DNA of 28,548 nt from an uncultured Lachnospiraceae bacterium (lineage in GTDB: Bacteria; Bacillota; Clostridia; Lachnospirales; Lachnospiraceae), in assembly GCA_910586275.1 (NCBI GenBank), contig CAJUIM010000035.1, positions 1 through 28,548 of the forward strand, given 5' to 3'. This document shows, one piece after another, positions 7,317 through 14,594 of the stretch. How positions within the stretch are numbered: the first letter of the stretch is position 1; every line of letters begins with the position of its first letter. A model generated the notes under the pieces. The model searched no databases, was not told the origin of the DNA, and worked only from the letters and a program-made list of their open reading frames with translations. The translations under genes and the position numbers were made by a program.

Positions 7317-8468
7317 ATGGATTATATTGCAAATACATTAGACAATCTAATACATCAGACGGCTTTCTTCAACTTATCCTGGGGAAATTACCTGATGATT
7401 GTAATAGCTTGTGTATTTCTTTACCTTGCTATCGCAAAAGGCTTTGAGCCGTTATTGCTGACACCGATAGCATTCGGTATGCTGCTTGTTAATATTTATC
7501 CCGATATTATGGTGAGTATTGAAGACTCTGCCAACGGGGTGGGCGGCCTACTGTATTATTTCTATCTTTTGGACGAATGGGCAATCCTGCCCTCCCTTAT
7601 ATTCATGGGAGTAGGCGCCATGACGGATTTCGGTCCTCTGATTGCCAATCCGAAGAGTTTCCTTTTGGGTGCGGCTGCTCAGTTCGGTATCTTTGCCGCA
7701 TATTTCGGTGCAATCGCTTTCGGGTTCAATGATAAGGCGGCTGCGGCTATTTCCATTATCGGCGGTGCGGATGGCCCTACATCCATTTTCCTGGCCGGCA
7801 AGCTGGGGCAGACGGCTCTTCTCGGGCCGATTGCGGTGGCGGCATATTCCTATATGTCCCTAGTGCCGATTATCCAGCCCCCGATTATGAAGCTGCTGAC
7901 AACGGAAGAAGAGCGGAAGATTAAGATGGCACAGCTCCGTCCGGTATCCAAGCTGGAGAAGATTCTGTTCCCTATTATCGTTACAATCGTAGTCTGCCTG
8001 ATTCTGCCTACAACGGCTCCGTTAGTAGGTATGCTGATGCTTGGTAACCTGTTCAGGGAGTCCGGCGTGGTAAGGCAGCTGACGGATACGGCATCCAATG
8101 CGCTTATGTACATTGTAGTTATCCTGCTTGGCACGTCTGTAGGCGCGACCACAAGTGCGGAAGCTTTCCTGAATCTGGAAACGATTGAGATCGTAGTGCT
8201 TGGTCTGGTTGCGTTTGCATTCGGTACGGCAGCAGGTGTATTATTCGGTAAGATTATGTGTGTGGCAACCCATGGAAAAGTAAACCCGCTGATCGGTTCG
8301 GCCGGCGTGTCTGCGGTTCCCATGGCAGCCAGGGTATCCCAGAAGGTGGGTGCGGAAGCGGATCCTACCAATTTCCTGCTGATGCATGCAATGGGTCCTA
8401 ACGTAGCCGGCGTTATCGGTACGGCAGTTGCGGCCGGAACGTTTATGGCAGTATTCGGAGTATTTTAA
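7317..8468 (+). CDS. oadB: Sodium-translocating decarboxylase beta subunit (membrane pump)
   Basis: 383 residues, almost entirely hydrophobic with about ten membrane segments. Family signatures are clear: FMGVGAMTDFGPLIANPKS (96-114), IIGGADGPTSIFLAGKLG (147-164, D152 being the conserved carboxylate), and GNLFRESGVV later. Beta subunits (OadB/GcdB/MmdB) decarboxylate the carboxybiotin of the carrier and use the energy to export Na+. A perfect ribosome site (AGGAGGTC) precedes ATG 7317. The 78-bp gap before it contains TTCGTTTGT twice (7271-7279, 7287-7295) and the palindrome TTGTTAACAA (7292-7301); no terminator is visible, so co-transcription with the upstream genes is expected. Confidence 0.96.
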   Translation: MDYIANTLDNLIHQTAFFNLSWGNYLMIVIACVFLYLAIAKGFEPLLLTPIAFGMLLVNIYPDIMVSIEDSANGVGGLLYYFYLLDEWAILPSLIFMGVGAMTDFGPLIANPKSFLLGAAAQFGIFAAYFGAIAFGFNDKAAAAISIIGGADGPTSIFLAGKLGQTALLGPIAVAAYSYMSLVPIIQPPIMKLLTTEEERKIKMAQLRPVSKLEKILFPIIVTIVVCLILPTTAPLVGMLMLGNLFRESGVVRQLTDTASNALMYIVVILLGTSVGATTSAEAFLNLETIEIVVLGLVAFAFGTAAGVLFGKIMCVATHGKVNPLIGSAGVSAVPMAARVSQKVGAEADPTNFLLMHAMGPNVAGVIGTAVAAGTFMAVFGVF

Positions 8469-8504
8469 AAGACTGTAAAGGCAGTTCAGAATTGGAATAA
8501 AAGA

Positions 8505-8535
8505 GTAACCGTCCGGCTGCTGGAAGGACGGTTAC
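8505..8535 (+). promoter_or_regulatory. Intercistronic hairpin between the pump gene and the OadA-like gene
   Basis: GTAACCGTCC (8505-8514) pairs perfectly with GGACGGTTAC (8526-8535) over an 11-base loop. No U-tract follows; instead AGGAGG of the next gene comes within about 15 bases. It is therefore unlikely to be a plain terminator. An mRNA-stabilising or processing hairpin that sets the ratio of the two proteins is the simplest reading (inference). Confidence 0.6.
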
Positions 8536-8560
8536 GGAACTGGAATAGGAGGAATATAAA

Positions 8561-9988
8561 ATGTCACAACAGGCGAAAAAACCGATTGGAATTATGGAAA
8601 CCGTTCTCCGTGATGCACATCAGTCTTTGATTGCCACGAGAATGCCTACCGAAATGATGCTTCCAATCATTGATAAAATGGATAAAGTCGGCTACCATGC
8701 AGTGGAATGCTGGGGCGGCGCTACATTCGATGCTTCTCTCCGTTTCTTAAAGGAAGATCCGTGGGAGAGACTTCGGAAATTAAGGGACGGCTTCAAGAAT
8801 ACGAAGCTGCAGATGCTTTTCAGAGGACAGAATATTTTAGGCTACCGTCCTTATGCGGACGATGTAGTAGACTATTTCGTGGAGAAATCAATTGCCAACG
8901 GCATTGACATTATCCGTATTTTCGACTGCCTGAATGACCTCAGAAATCTTCAGGAGGCAGTAAATGCTACCAATGCCGTAAAGAAGAGAGAGGGCAGGGG
9001 GCATGCACAGGTGGCTCTTTCTTATACGCTGGGCGATGCCTATACCTTGGATTACTGGGTAGACATGGCAAAGAAGATTGAGGCGATGGGAGCGGATTCC
9101 ATCTGCATTAAGGATATGGCCGGCTTGCTTGTGCCTTATAAGGCAACGGAAATGATTTCCGCCATGAAAGCGGCAACCAAGCTTCCGATTCAGCTGCATA
9201 CCCACTATACATCCGGCGTTGCCAGCATGACTTACATGAAAGCGGTAGAGGCCGGCGTGGATGTGATTGACTGTGCGATTTCTCCGTTTGCTATGGGTAC
9301 TTCACAGCCGGCAACGGAAGTTATGGTAGAGACTTTCAAGGGAACGCCTTATGATACAGGCTATGACCAGAATATTTTGGCGGAAATCGCGGATTATTTC
9401 AGGCCGTACAGGGACGAATGCCTGGCAAGCGGTCTGCTGAACCCGAAGGTAATGGGCGTGGATATCAAGACTCTGCTGTATCAGGTACCGGGCGGAATGC
9501 TTTCCAACATGGTAAGCCAGCTGAAAGAGCAGAATGCGGAAGACAAATATTACGATGTGCTTAGGGAAATCCCGGCAGTGCGTAAAGATTTGGGTGAGCC
9601 GCCGTTAGTTACCCCTTCTTCCCAGATTGTGGGTACACAGGCTGTGTTCAATGTATTGATGGGCGAACGTTATAAGATGGCCACCAAGGAGACAAAGGCA
9701 GTTCTCCGCGGTGAGTACGGTCAGACCGTTAAGCCTATGAATCAGGAAATAATTGACAAAGTTATTCCCGGTGAAAAGAGAATTACCTGTCGTCCGGCGG
9801 ATTTAATTGAAAATGAGTTGGATAAACTGGAAGCAGAGATGAAGGAATGGAAACAGCAGGATGAAGACGTACTTTCCTATGCTCTGTTCCCGCAGGTTGC
9901 TACCGATTTCTTCAAATACCGTCAGGCACAGCAGCAGAAGGTGGATATGACTCAGGCAGATACCAAAAATGGGGCATATCCGGTATAA
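8561..9988 (+). CDS. oadA: Oxaloacetate decarboxylase alpha / transcarboxylase 5S-like carboxyltransferase
   Basis: 475 residues. The N-terminal TIM-barrel of the HMGL-like family shows ETVLRDAHQSL (metal ligand D18), ECWGGATFD (49-57), FRGQNILGYR (87-96), the carboxylated-lysine motif SICIKDMAGLL (K184) and the metal motif LHTHYTSG (H213, H215). The C-terminal part is the conserved PYC/OADA carboxyltransferase domain (PGGMLSNM, GEYGQTVKP). These enzymes transfer CO2 between oxaloacetate/pyruvate and biotin. The biotin domain fused to classical OadA (about 590 residues) is missing, as in the 5S subunit of propionibacterial transcarboxylase, so the free biotin carrier encoded upstream must be its partner. 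AGGAGG lies eight bases before the ATG. A strong terminator follows, closing the cluster. Confidence 0.93.
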   Translation: MSQQAKKPIGIMETVLRDAHQSLIATRMPTEMMLPIIDKMDKVGYHAVECWGGATFDASLRFLKEDPWERLRKLRDGFKNTKLQMLFRGQNILGYRPYADDVVDYFVEKSIANGIDIIRIFDCLNDLRNLQEAVNATNAVKKREGRGHAQVALSYTLGDAYTLDYWVDMAKKIEAMGADSICIKDMAGLLVPYKATEMISAMKAATKLPIQLHTHYTSGVASMTYMKAVEAGVDVIDCAISPFAMGTSQPATEVMVETFKGTPYDTGYDQNILAEIADYFRPYRDECLASGLLNPKVMGVDIKTLLYQVPGGMLSNMVSQLKEQNAEDKYYDVLREIPAVRKDLGEPPLVTPSSQIVGTQAVFNVLMGERYKMATKETKAVLRGEYGQTVKPMNQEIIDKVIPGEKRITCRPADLIENELDKLEAEMKEWKQQDEDVLSYALFPQVATDFFKYRQAQQQKVDMTQADTKNGAYPV

Positions 9989-10008
9989 ATAACATAGAAT
10001 GAAATAAG

Positions 10009-10092
10009 TGCAGGCAAGTCATTTTGCCGAAAAAAACGTATCAGTACATCCGTGTGCTGATACGTTTTTTTTTGCCAAATGACTTGCCTGCA
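10009..10092 (+). terminator. Large nested terminator closing the decarboxylase cluster
   Basis: The inner stem 10030-10044 pairs with 10057-10071 (core ACGTATCAG/CTGATACGT flanked by A and T runs) and continues through ACA/TGT to a four-base TCCG loop, followed by a T run ending at 10073. An outer perfect 16-bp stem (10009-10024 with 10077-10092; TGCAGGCAAGTCATTT and its complement) encloses it. The A-run on the left arm means the inner element could also terminate transcription arriving on the minus strand. Confidence 0.85.
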
Positions 10093-10106
10093 TTTCCGAT
10101 TGCACA

Positions 10107-10311
10107 GGTCAAAAATCCTCAGCGTAGCCCGCTGCGTCTACGTTTTTTTGACCGGCACACTCAGAAAAGCATTCTGCGTGATTGATCCAGTTATTTGTCC
10201 AACGATGTACTGGCATCGGATCTGCGACGTGCCGTTTCACCGCTTGGCCTGAGATTTGTGACGCACATCTGTCGGAAAGCAATTTTCAAACATGCCCGAA
10301 GGCTGTTTTTT
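10107..10311 (+). other. Gene-free stretch with a run of hairpins ending in a terminator-like stem
   Basis: No credible gene lies between 9989 and 10596. This part holds five consecutive dyads on one strand: GGTCAAAAA (10107-10115) with TTTTTGACC (10145-10153), enclosing CGTAG/CTACG (10123-10127, 10138-10142); CAGAA/TTCTG (10162-10166, 10172-10176); CGATG/CATCG (10203-10207, 10214-10218); TGTG/CACA extended by AGA/TCT (10252-10270); and ACA-t-GCC/GGCTGT with a CGAA loop followed by six T (10290-10311). A 67-codon ORF at 10182-10385 overlaps it but has no ribosome site. It may be a structured RNA ending in its own terminator, or a copy of a dispersed intergenic repeat; the sequence alone does not decide. 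Confidence 0.45.
10290..10311 (+). terminator. Terminator-like hairpin in the gene-free stretch
   Basis: ACA-(t)-GCC pairs with GGCTGT (10301-10306) around a CGAA loop, followed by six T to 10311 and an AT-rich tail. It stands more than 200 bp after the last gene terminator, so it would end an unrecognised transcript or be a back-up. Confidence 0.45.
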
Positions 10312-10385
10312 ATATATTTTTACCAGAAACAGGGAGAATTGCGGATAAAAATTGTCTTATCTATATACTTGTGAAATGGCGGTAA

Positions 10386-10424
10386 TTGTAGTAAAATAAT
10401 TAGCAGTGTATGATTGTATACAAT
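10386..10424 (+). promoter_or_regulatory. Promoter with operator-like palindrome upstream of the aminotransferase
   Basis: TTGTAG (10386-10391), a 17-bp spacer and TATGAT (10409-10414) make a good sigma-A-type promoter. The perfect palindrome ATTGTATACAAT (10413-10424) overlaps the end of the -10 box and the expected start site. Its form resembles GntR-family operators. A bound protein there would block initiation; the regulator is unknown. A second candidate promoter (TTGCGG 10339-10344, TATATA 10362-10367, also 17-bp spacer) lies upstream. Confidence 0.55.
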
Positions 10425-10452
10425 TATCCAATGCTGATCGGTATCCAATGCT
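10425..10452 (+). repeat. Direct repeat beside the palindrome
   Basis: TATCCAATGCT occurs at 10425-10435 and 10442-10452, 17 bp apart centre to centre and directly downstream of the palindrome. It lies in the presumed 5' untranslated region about 150 bp before the aminotransferase start. Confidence 0.5.
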
Positions 10453-10596
10453 ATTTATCAATCAAGGATTCCGCAGCAGAGAACAGGACATTAGGCTTGA
10501 CGGCCGAAGGTGGGCCGCAGTGACTTGGCTTGCTGTCCGGTGGAAGCAATAAAACAGCAGAGGATAGAATCACATAGCTTTGGAATGGAGGACAAT

Positions 10597-11886
10597 ATGA
10601 AAGCATACAAAGAGATGAGCAGAGAGGAACTTCTGTCACTGAAGGATGAATTGGAAAAGCAGTTTGCGGATGCGAAAGGTAAGGGACTGAAACTGGATAT
10701 GTCCAGAGGAAAGCCGGGCTTGGAACAGCTGGATATGACAATGGATATTATGGATGTCCTCGATTCCAAAGCAGATATGAGATGTGAGCAGGGTGTGGAC
10801 ACAAGGAATTACGGTCTTATGGACGGTATTTCGGAGGCAAAACATCTGATGAGCGATATGATGGGCGGAATTCCGGCGGAAAATGTAATTGTATACGGCA
10901 ATTCCAGCCTGTCCATTATGTATGATACCATTTCCCGCTGTGTGACCCACGGTGTATTGGGCAGCACGCCTTGGTGCAAGCTGGATAAAGTAAAGTTTCT
11001 CTGCCCGGCTCCGGGATATGACAGGCATTTTTCAATTACGGAATTGTTCGGAATAGAGATGATAACCATTCCTATGACTTCCGAAGGGCCGGACATGGAC
11101 TTGGTGGAAAAATATGTATCGGAAGACCCGGCGGTAAAAGGTATTTGGTGTGTGCCTAAATATTCCAACCCGCAGGGCATCACATATTCGGATGAGACAG
11201 TGCGGAGATTTGCAGCCCTTAAGCCTGCGGCAGAAGACTTCCGTATATTCTGGGACAACGCATATTCCATCCATGATTTATACGAGGAGGACCGGGATGA
11301 CCTGCTGGAGATTCTGAGTGAGTGCGAGAAGGCCGGAAATCCGGATATCGTATATGAATTCAGTTCTCTGTCCAAGGTTACGTTTTCCGGCGCCGGAATT
11401 GCCGCTTTTGCAGCTTCCAAGAAAAACGTGGAGGAAACGAAGAAGTTTATGGCGGTTATGACAATCGGCTATGATAAGATTAATCAGCTTCGCCATGTGA
11501 GATATTTTAAGAATGTGGAAGGATTAAAGGCACACATGCAGAAACATGCGGCTATTCTGCGGCCCAAGTTTGAGGCGGTGCTTCGCGTGCTGGACAAAGA
11601 ACTGGAAGGCCTTGGCATAGGAGAGTGGACCAGGCCCTGCGGCGGTTACTTTATCTCTTTTGAAGCGATGGAGGGATGCGCAAAGGCAATTGTGGAAAAA
11701 TGTAAGGAAGCGGGCGTTGTCATGACAGGCGCGGGGGCAACTTTCCCATACGGAAAAGACCCCAAGGACAGCAATATCCGCATTGCCCCTACCTTCCCTA
11801 ATTCGGAGGAACTGGCGGCAGCGGCAGATTTGTTTGTGCTCTGCGTGAAATTGGTCAGTGTGGAGAAGATATTGGCTGCATTCTGA
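10597..11886 (+). CDS. PLP-dependent class I aminotransferase (aspartate aminotransferase-like, AspB/MocR-like family)
   Basis: 429 residues from ATG 10597, which has GGAGG five bases upstream; a longer in-frame extension to 10510 lacks a ribosome site. Fold-type I PLP landmarks: YGNSSLSIMYD (100-110), VPKYSNPQGITYS (186-198), DNAYSIHDL (D220 for the pyridine nitrogen), SSLSK (K260, the Schiff-base lysine) and a C-terminal NIRIAPTFP with the substrate-carboxylate arginine. The overall pattern fits the aspartate-aminotransferase subgroup often annotated as Asp_aminotransf (PF12897). Chemistry: reversible amino transfer between an amino acid and a 2-oxo acid. It stands just upstream of the iorAB cluster but has its own promoter and is followed by a long hairpin, so a role in feeding arylpyruvates to IorAB is possible but inferred only from position. 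Confidence 0.9.
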   Translation: MKAYKEMSREELLSLKDELEKQFADAKGKGLKLDMSRGKPGLEQLDMTMDIMDVLDSKADMRCEQGVDTRNYGLMDGISEAKHLMSDMMGGIPAENVIVYGNSSLSIMYDTISRCVTHGVLGSTPWCKLDKVKFLCPAPGYDRHFSITELFGIEMITIPMTSEGPDMDLVEKYVSEDPAVKGIWCVPKYSNPQGITYSDETVRRFAALKPAAEDFRIFWDNAYSIHDLYEEDRDDLLEILSECEKAGNPDIVYEFSSLSKVTFSGAGIAAFAASKKNVEETKKFMAVMTIGYDKINQLRHVRYFKNVEGLKAHMQKHAAILRPKFEAVLRVLDKELEGLGIGEWTRPCGGYFISFEAMEGCAKAIVEKCKEAGVVMTGAGATFPYGKDPKDSNIRIAPTFPNSEELAAAADLFVLCVKLVSVEKILAAF

Positions 11887-11947
11887 TTTTATCAAAGAAT
11901 ATTGATTTCGCGGGGCATGTCTGAAAATTGCATGGATCAGATGGGTC

Positions 11948-12009
11948 AGCGGATAGGGGGACACACGGTTTGGCGCCGAGGCATCAAACCGTGTGTCTTC
12001 TTGTCCGCT
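11948..12009 (+). terminator. Long hairpin after the aminotransferase
   Basis: GACACACGGTTTG (11960-11972) pairs perfectly with CAAACCGTGTGTC (11985-11997), and an outer AGCGGA/TCCGCT pair (11948-11953, 12004-12009) encloses it. The T-tract is weak (TTCTT), so this may be a pause or factor-dependent site. It separates the aminotransferase from iorA. The remaining gap (12010-12184) shows only a probable promoter. Confidence 0.55.
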
Positions 12010-12057
12010 GAAGGTAAAGGGTAAGGAAATTTGTGTCTTTCTTTTAATGTCGATTTA

Positions 12058-12066
12058 TGGTATCAT
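12058..12066 (+). promoter_or_regulatory. Probable extended -10 promoter for iorA
   Basis: TGGTATCAT is an extended -10 box (TG-N-TATCAT). The -35 region is weak (TTCTTT). It lies about 120 bp before iorA. Confidence 0.45.
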
Positions 12067-12184
12067 AAAGTGAAAATATCTTGGCAGTAAAGAGTCGCTG
12101 TGATTCGATTTTTGCAGGGAATGACGGAATAGATGTAAAATAATGGCTGGAATAACGGTGGCAGAAAGGAAGAGGAAATAGCAG

Positions 12185-13924
12185 ATGGCAGAGAAAAAAA
12201 TTATGCTGGGCAATGAGGCAATCGCCAGAGGGGCCTATGAGGCAGGAGTGAAGGTTTCGGCGGCTTATCCGGGCACGCCCAGTACGGAAATCAGTGAAAA
12301 TATAGTGAAATATAAGGAAATATATGCAGAATGGTCACCCAATGAAAAAGTGGCCATGGAAGTGGCTATAGGGGCTTCCGTCAGCGGCGTACGCGCCATG
12401 GCATCCATGAAGCATGTGGGGGTGAATGTGGCCAGTGACCCGCTGTATACGGCATCTTATACGGGAGTGAACGGAGGCCTGGTATTGGTTGCGGCAGACG
12501 ATCCGGGGCTGTACAGTTCCCAGAATGAGCAGGATACCCGATGTGTGGCAAGGGCGGCACAGGTGCCGGTATTGGAGCCTTCGGACAGTCAGGAAGCCAA
12601 AGACTTTATGAAATTTGCCTTTGAGATAAGTGAAAAATATGACACTCCCGTGATACTTCGGACAACGACGCGCCTTTCCCATTCGCAGGGGACTGTTGTG
12701 CTGGAGGAACGGGAAGAGGTTCCGGATAAAGTGTATGAACGTAATATAGGGAAATATGTGATGATGCCGGCAATGGCCAAGAACAGGCATGTCTATGTGG
12801 AAAAACGCATGGAGGCCATGGCGGAGGATGGCTGCGGTTTTCCTGTGAACCGGGCGGAGTATAAGGATAGTTCCATTGGCTTTATTACCAGCGGGATTCC
12901 TTACCAGTATGTGAAGGAAGTATTTCCGGATGCCTCCGTGCTGAAGCTTGGCATGGTGCATCCCCTTCCGAGGAAGTTAATTGAAGAGTTTGCCTCCAAG
13001 GTGGAACGGCTGTACATATTTGAGGAATTGGAGCCTGTGATTGAGGAGCAGGTAAAGTCTTGGGGCATACAGGCAGAGGGCAAGGAAATCTTTACCAGAC
13101 AGGGCGAATATAGCGCAAATATGCTGCGGCGTGCCTTGCTGGAGGAAAGTGCGGAAGCGGAAGCGCCGGCTAAGGTTCCGGCACGTCCACCCATCTTATG
13201 TCCGGGCTGTCCTCACCGCAGCGTATTTTCCGTATTGAATAAGCTGAAGATCCATGCGGCAGGCGATATTGGCTGCTATACTTTGGGCGCAGTGGCGCCT
13301 CTTAGCGTGATTGATACTACCATCTGCATGGGAGCCAGCATTTCTTCGCTGCACGGCATGGAAAAGGCCAGGGGAAAAGAGTTTGTGAAAGACTGGGTGG
13401 CGGTGATTGGCGATTCTACATTTATGCATACCGGCGTGAATTCTTTGATGAACATGGTTTATAATCAAGGGACAGGGACTGTCATGATTGTGGATAACTC
13501 CACCACAGGGATGACGGGGCATCAGGATCATGCGGCCACGGGAAAGACGCTGAAAGGGGACGTGGTACCGGCTATCAGCATATATAAATTCTGCAAGGCC
13601 ATCGGCATCGAGCATGTGGTGGAAGTCAATGCCTTTGACTTAAAGGAACTGGAAAAGGTCATCCGGGAAGAGACGGCAAGGGATGAAGTGTCGGTGATTA
13701 TCACGAAATCTCCCTGTGTGCTCCTGAAAGGGAATGTGTTCCCGGACAAATGTGTCCCGCTGCCGGAGAAGTGTAAGAAATGCGGTGCCTGTTTAAGACC
13801 CGGCTGTCCGGCGCTTACCAAGAAAGAAGACGGGACGGTTGCAATTGATGAGACAATGTGTAACGGATGCGGCCTTTGCATGCAGCTGTGTCCTTTCGGA
13901 GCCATTGAAAAACAGCCGAGATAA
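12185..13924 (+). CDS. iorA: Indolepyruvate:ferredoxin oxidoreductase, alpha subunit
   Basis: 579 residues. The N-terminal pyrimidine-binding half begins GNEAIARGAYEAG with the AAYPGTPSTEI segment typical of IorA. The thiamine-diphosphate-binding half begins at CPGCPHRSVFSVL (about 339-351) and includes IGDSTFMHTGVNSL and VDNSTTGMTGHQ. The C-terminus is a two-cluster ferredoxin domain with cysteines at 530, 533, 536, 541 and 559, 562, 565, 569. With IorB it oxidatively decarboxylates arylpyruvates from Trp, Phe and Tyr to aryl-acetyl-CoA, releasing CO2 and reducing ferredoxin. AGAGGA precedes ATG 12185 by about eight bases. iorB follows at once. Confidence 0.97.
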   Translation: MAEKKIMLGNEAIARGAYEAGVKVSAAYPGTPSTEISENIVKYKEIYAEWSPNEKVAMEVAIGASVSGVRAMASMKHVGVNVASDPLYTASYTGVNGGLVLVAADDPGLYSSQNEQDTRCVARAAQVPVLEPSDSQEAKDFMKFAFEISEKYDTPVILRTTTRLSHSQGTVVLEEREEVPDKVYERNIGKYVMMPAMAKNRHVYVEKRMEAMAEDGCGFPVNRAEYKDSSIGFITSGIPYQYVKEVFPDASVLKLGMVHPLPRKLIEEFASKVERLYIFEELEPVIEEQVKSWGIQAEGKEIFTRQGEYSANMLRRALLEESAEAEAPAKVPARPPILCPGCPHRSVFSVLNKLKIHAAGDIGCYTLGAVAPLSVIDTTICMGASISSLHGMEKARGKEFVKDWVAVIGDSTFMHTGVNSLMNMVYNQGTGTVMIVDNSTTGMTGHQDHAATGKTLKGDVVPAISIYKFCKAIGIEHVVEVNAFDLKELEKVIREETARDEVSVIITKSPCVLLKGNVFPDKCVPLPEKCKKCGACLRPGCPALTKKEDGTVAIDETMCNGCGLCMQLCPFGAIEKQPR

Positions 13925-13948
13925 AAGGACAGTGGGAGGATAAGCAAA

Positions 13949-14521
13949 ATGACGACAAAGAGTATTATGATAGTGGGAGTAGGCGGACAGGGAACATTGC
14001 TGACCAGCCGTATTCTGGGCGGGATTACCAGTGCGGCAGGCTATGACGTGAAATTGTCGGAAGTTCATGGAATGGCACAGAGGGGAGGCAGTGTGGTAAC
14101 TTTTGTCCGGTATGGCGATCAGGTGCGGGAGCCTATTGTGGAAGAGGGGCAGGCGGATCTGCTGATAGCCTTTGAGCGGCTGGAGGCACTCAGGTATGCA
14201 CATTTCCTGAAAAAAGACGGGGTGCTGATTATCAATGATTGGCGGATCGATCCGATTACGGTAGTGACGGGTGCGGCGGAGTATCCGGAAAATATCATAG
14301 AAGAATTGCGCAGGAAACATAAAGTATTCACGGTCAATGCCATGGAAGAAGCATTGAAGCTGGGAAATGCCAAGGCTTTCAATGTGATTGTCTTAGGCAT
14401 GGCGGCAAGGCATATGGACTTTACGAAGGAGGATTGGCTGAAAATAATAGAACAGACTGTGCCGCCCAAAACAGCAGAAATTAACCGGCAGGCATTTTTA
14501 GCAGGGTATGGGGATTGCTGA
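13949..14521 (+). CDS. iorB: Indolepyruvate:ferredoxin oxidoreductase, beta (gamma-domain) subunit
   Basis: 190 residues, the usual IorB length. It opens with IMIVGVGGQGTLLTSRILGG, a Rossmann-like glycine-rich loop, followed by SEVHGMAQRGGSVVTFVRYG, the signature of the 2-oxoacid:acceptor oxidoreductase gamma domain. It completes the catalytic unit with IorA and probably helps bind CoA. GGGAGGATAAGCAAA precedes the ATG, 24 bp after iorA ends, so the two genes are co-transcribed and expected in equal amounts. Confidence 0.96.
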   Translation: MTTKSIMIVGVGGQGTLLTSRILGGITSAAGYDVKLSEVHGMAQRGGSVVTFVRYGDQVREPIVEEGQADLLIAFERLEALRYAHFLKKDGVLIINDWRIDPITVVTGAAEYPENIIEELRRKHKVFTVNAMEEALKLGNAKAFNVIVLGMAARHMDFTKEDWLKIIEQTVPPKTAEINRQAFLAGYGDC

Positions 14522-14594
14522 CCGTTCGATGATATATGCACGGCAGAAGGCTTTGCGGGGATATTCGGCAGGGAAAGCGGACAGGGGGAAGGCT

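Noticed and set aside
10182..10385. 67-codon plus-strand ORF in the gene-free stretch
   Set aside because: No ribosome site, crosses several hairpins and a terminator, and composition is not protein-like.
12335..12961. 208-codon minus-strand ORF
   Set aside because: Entirely antisense to iorA and rich in His and Arg, as expected of a shadow frame.
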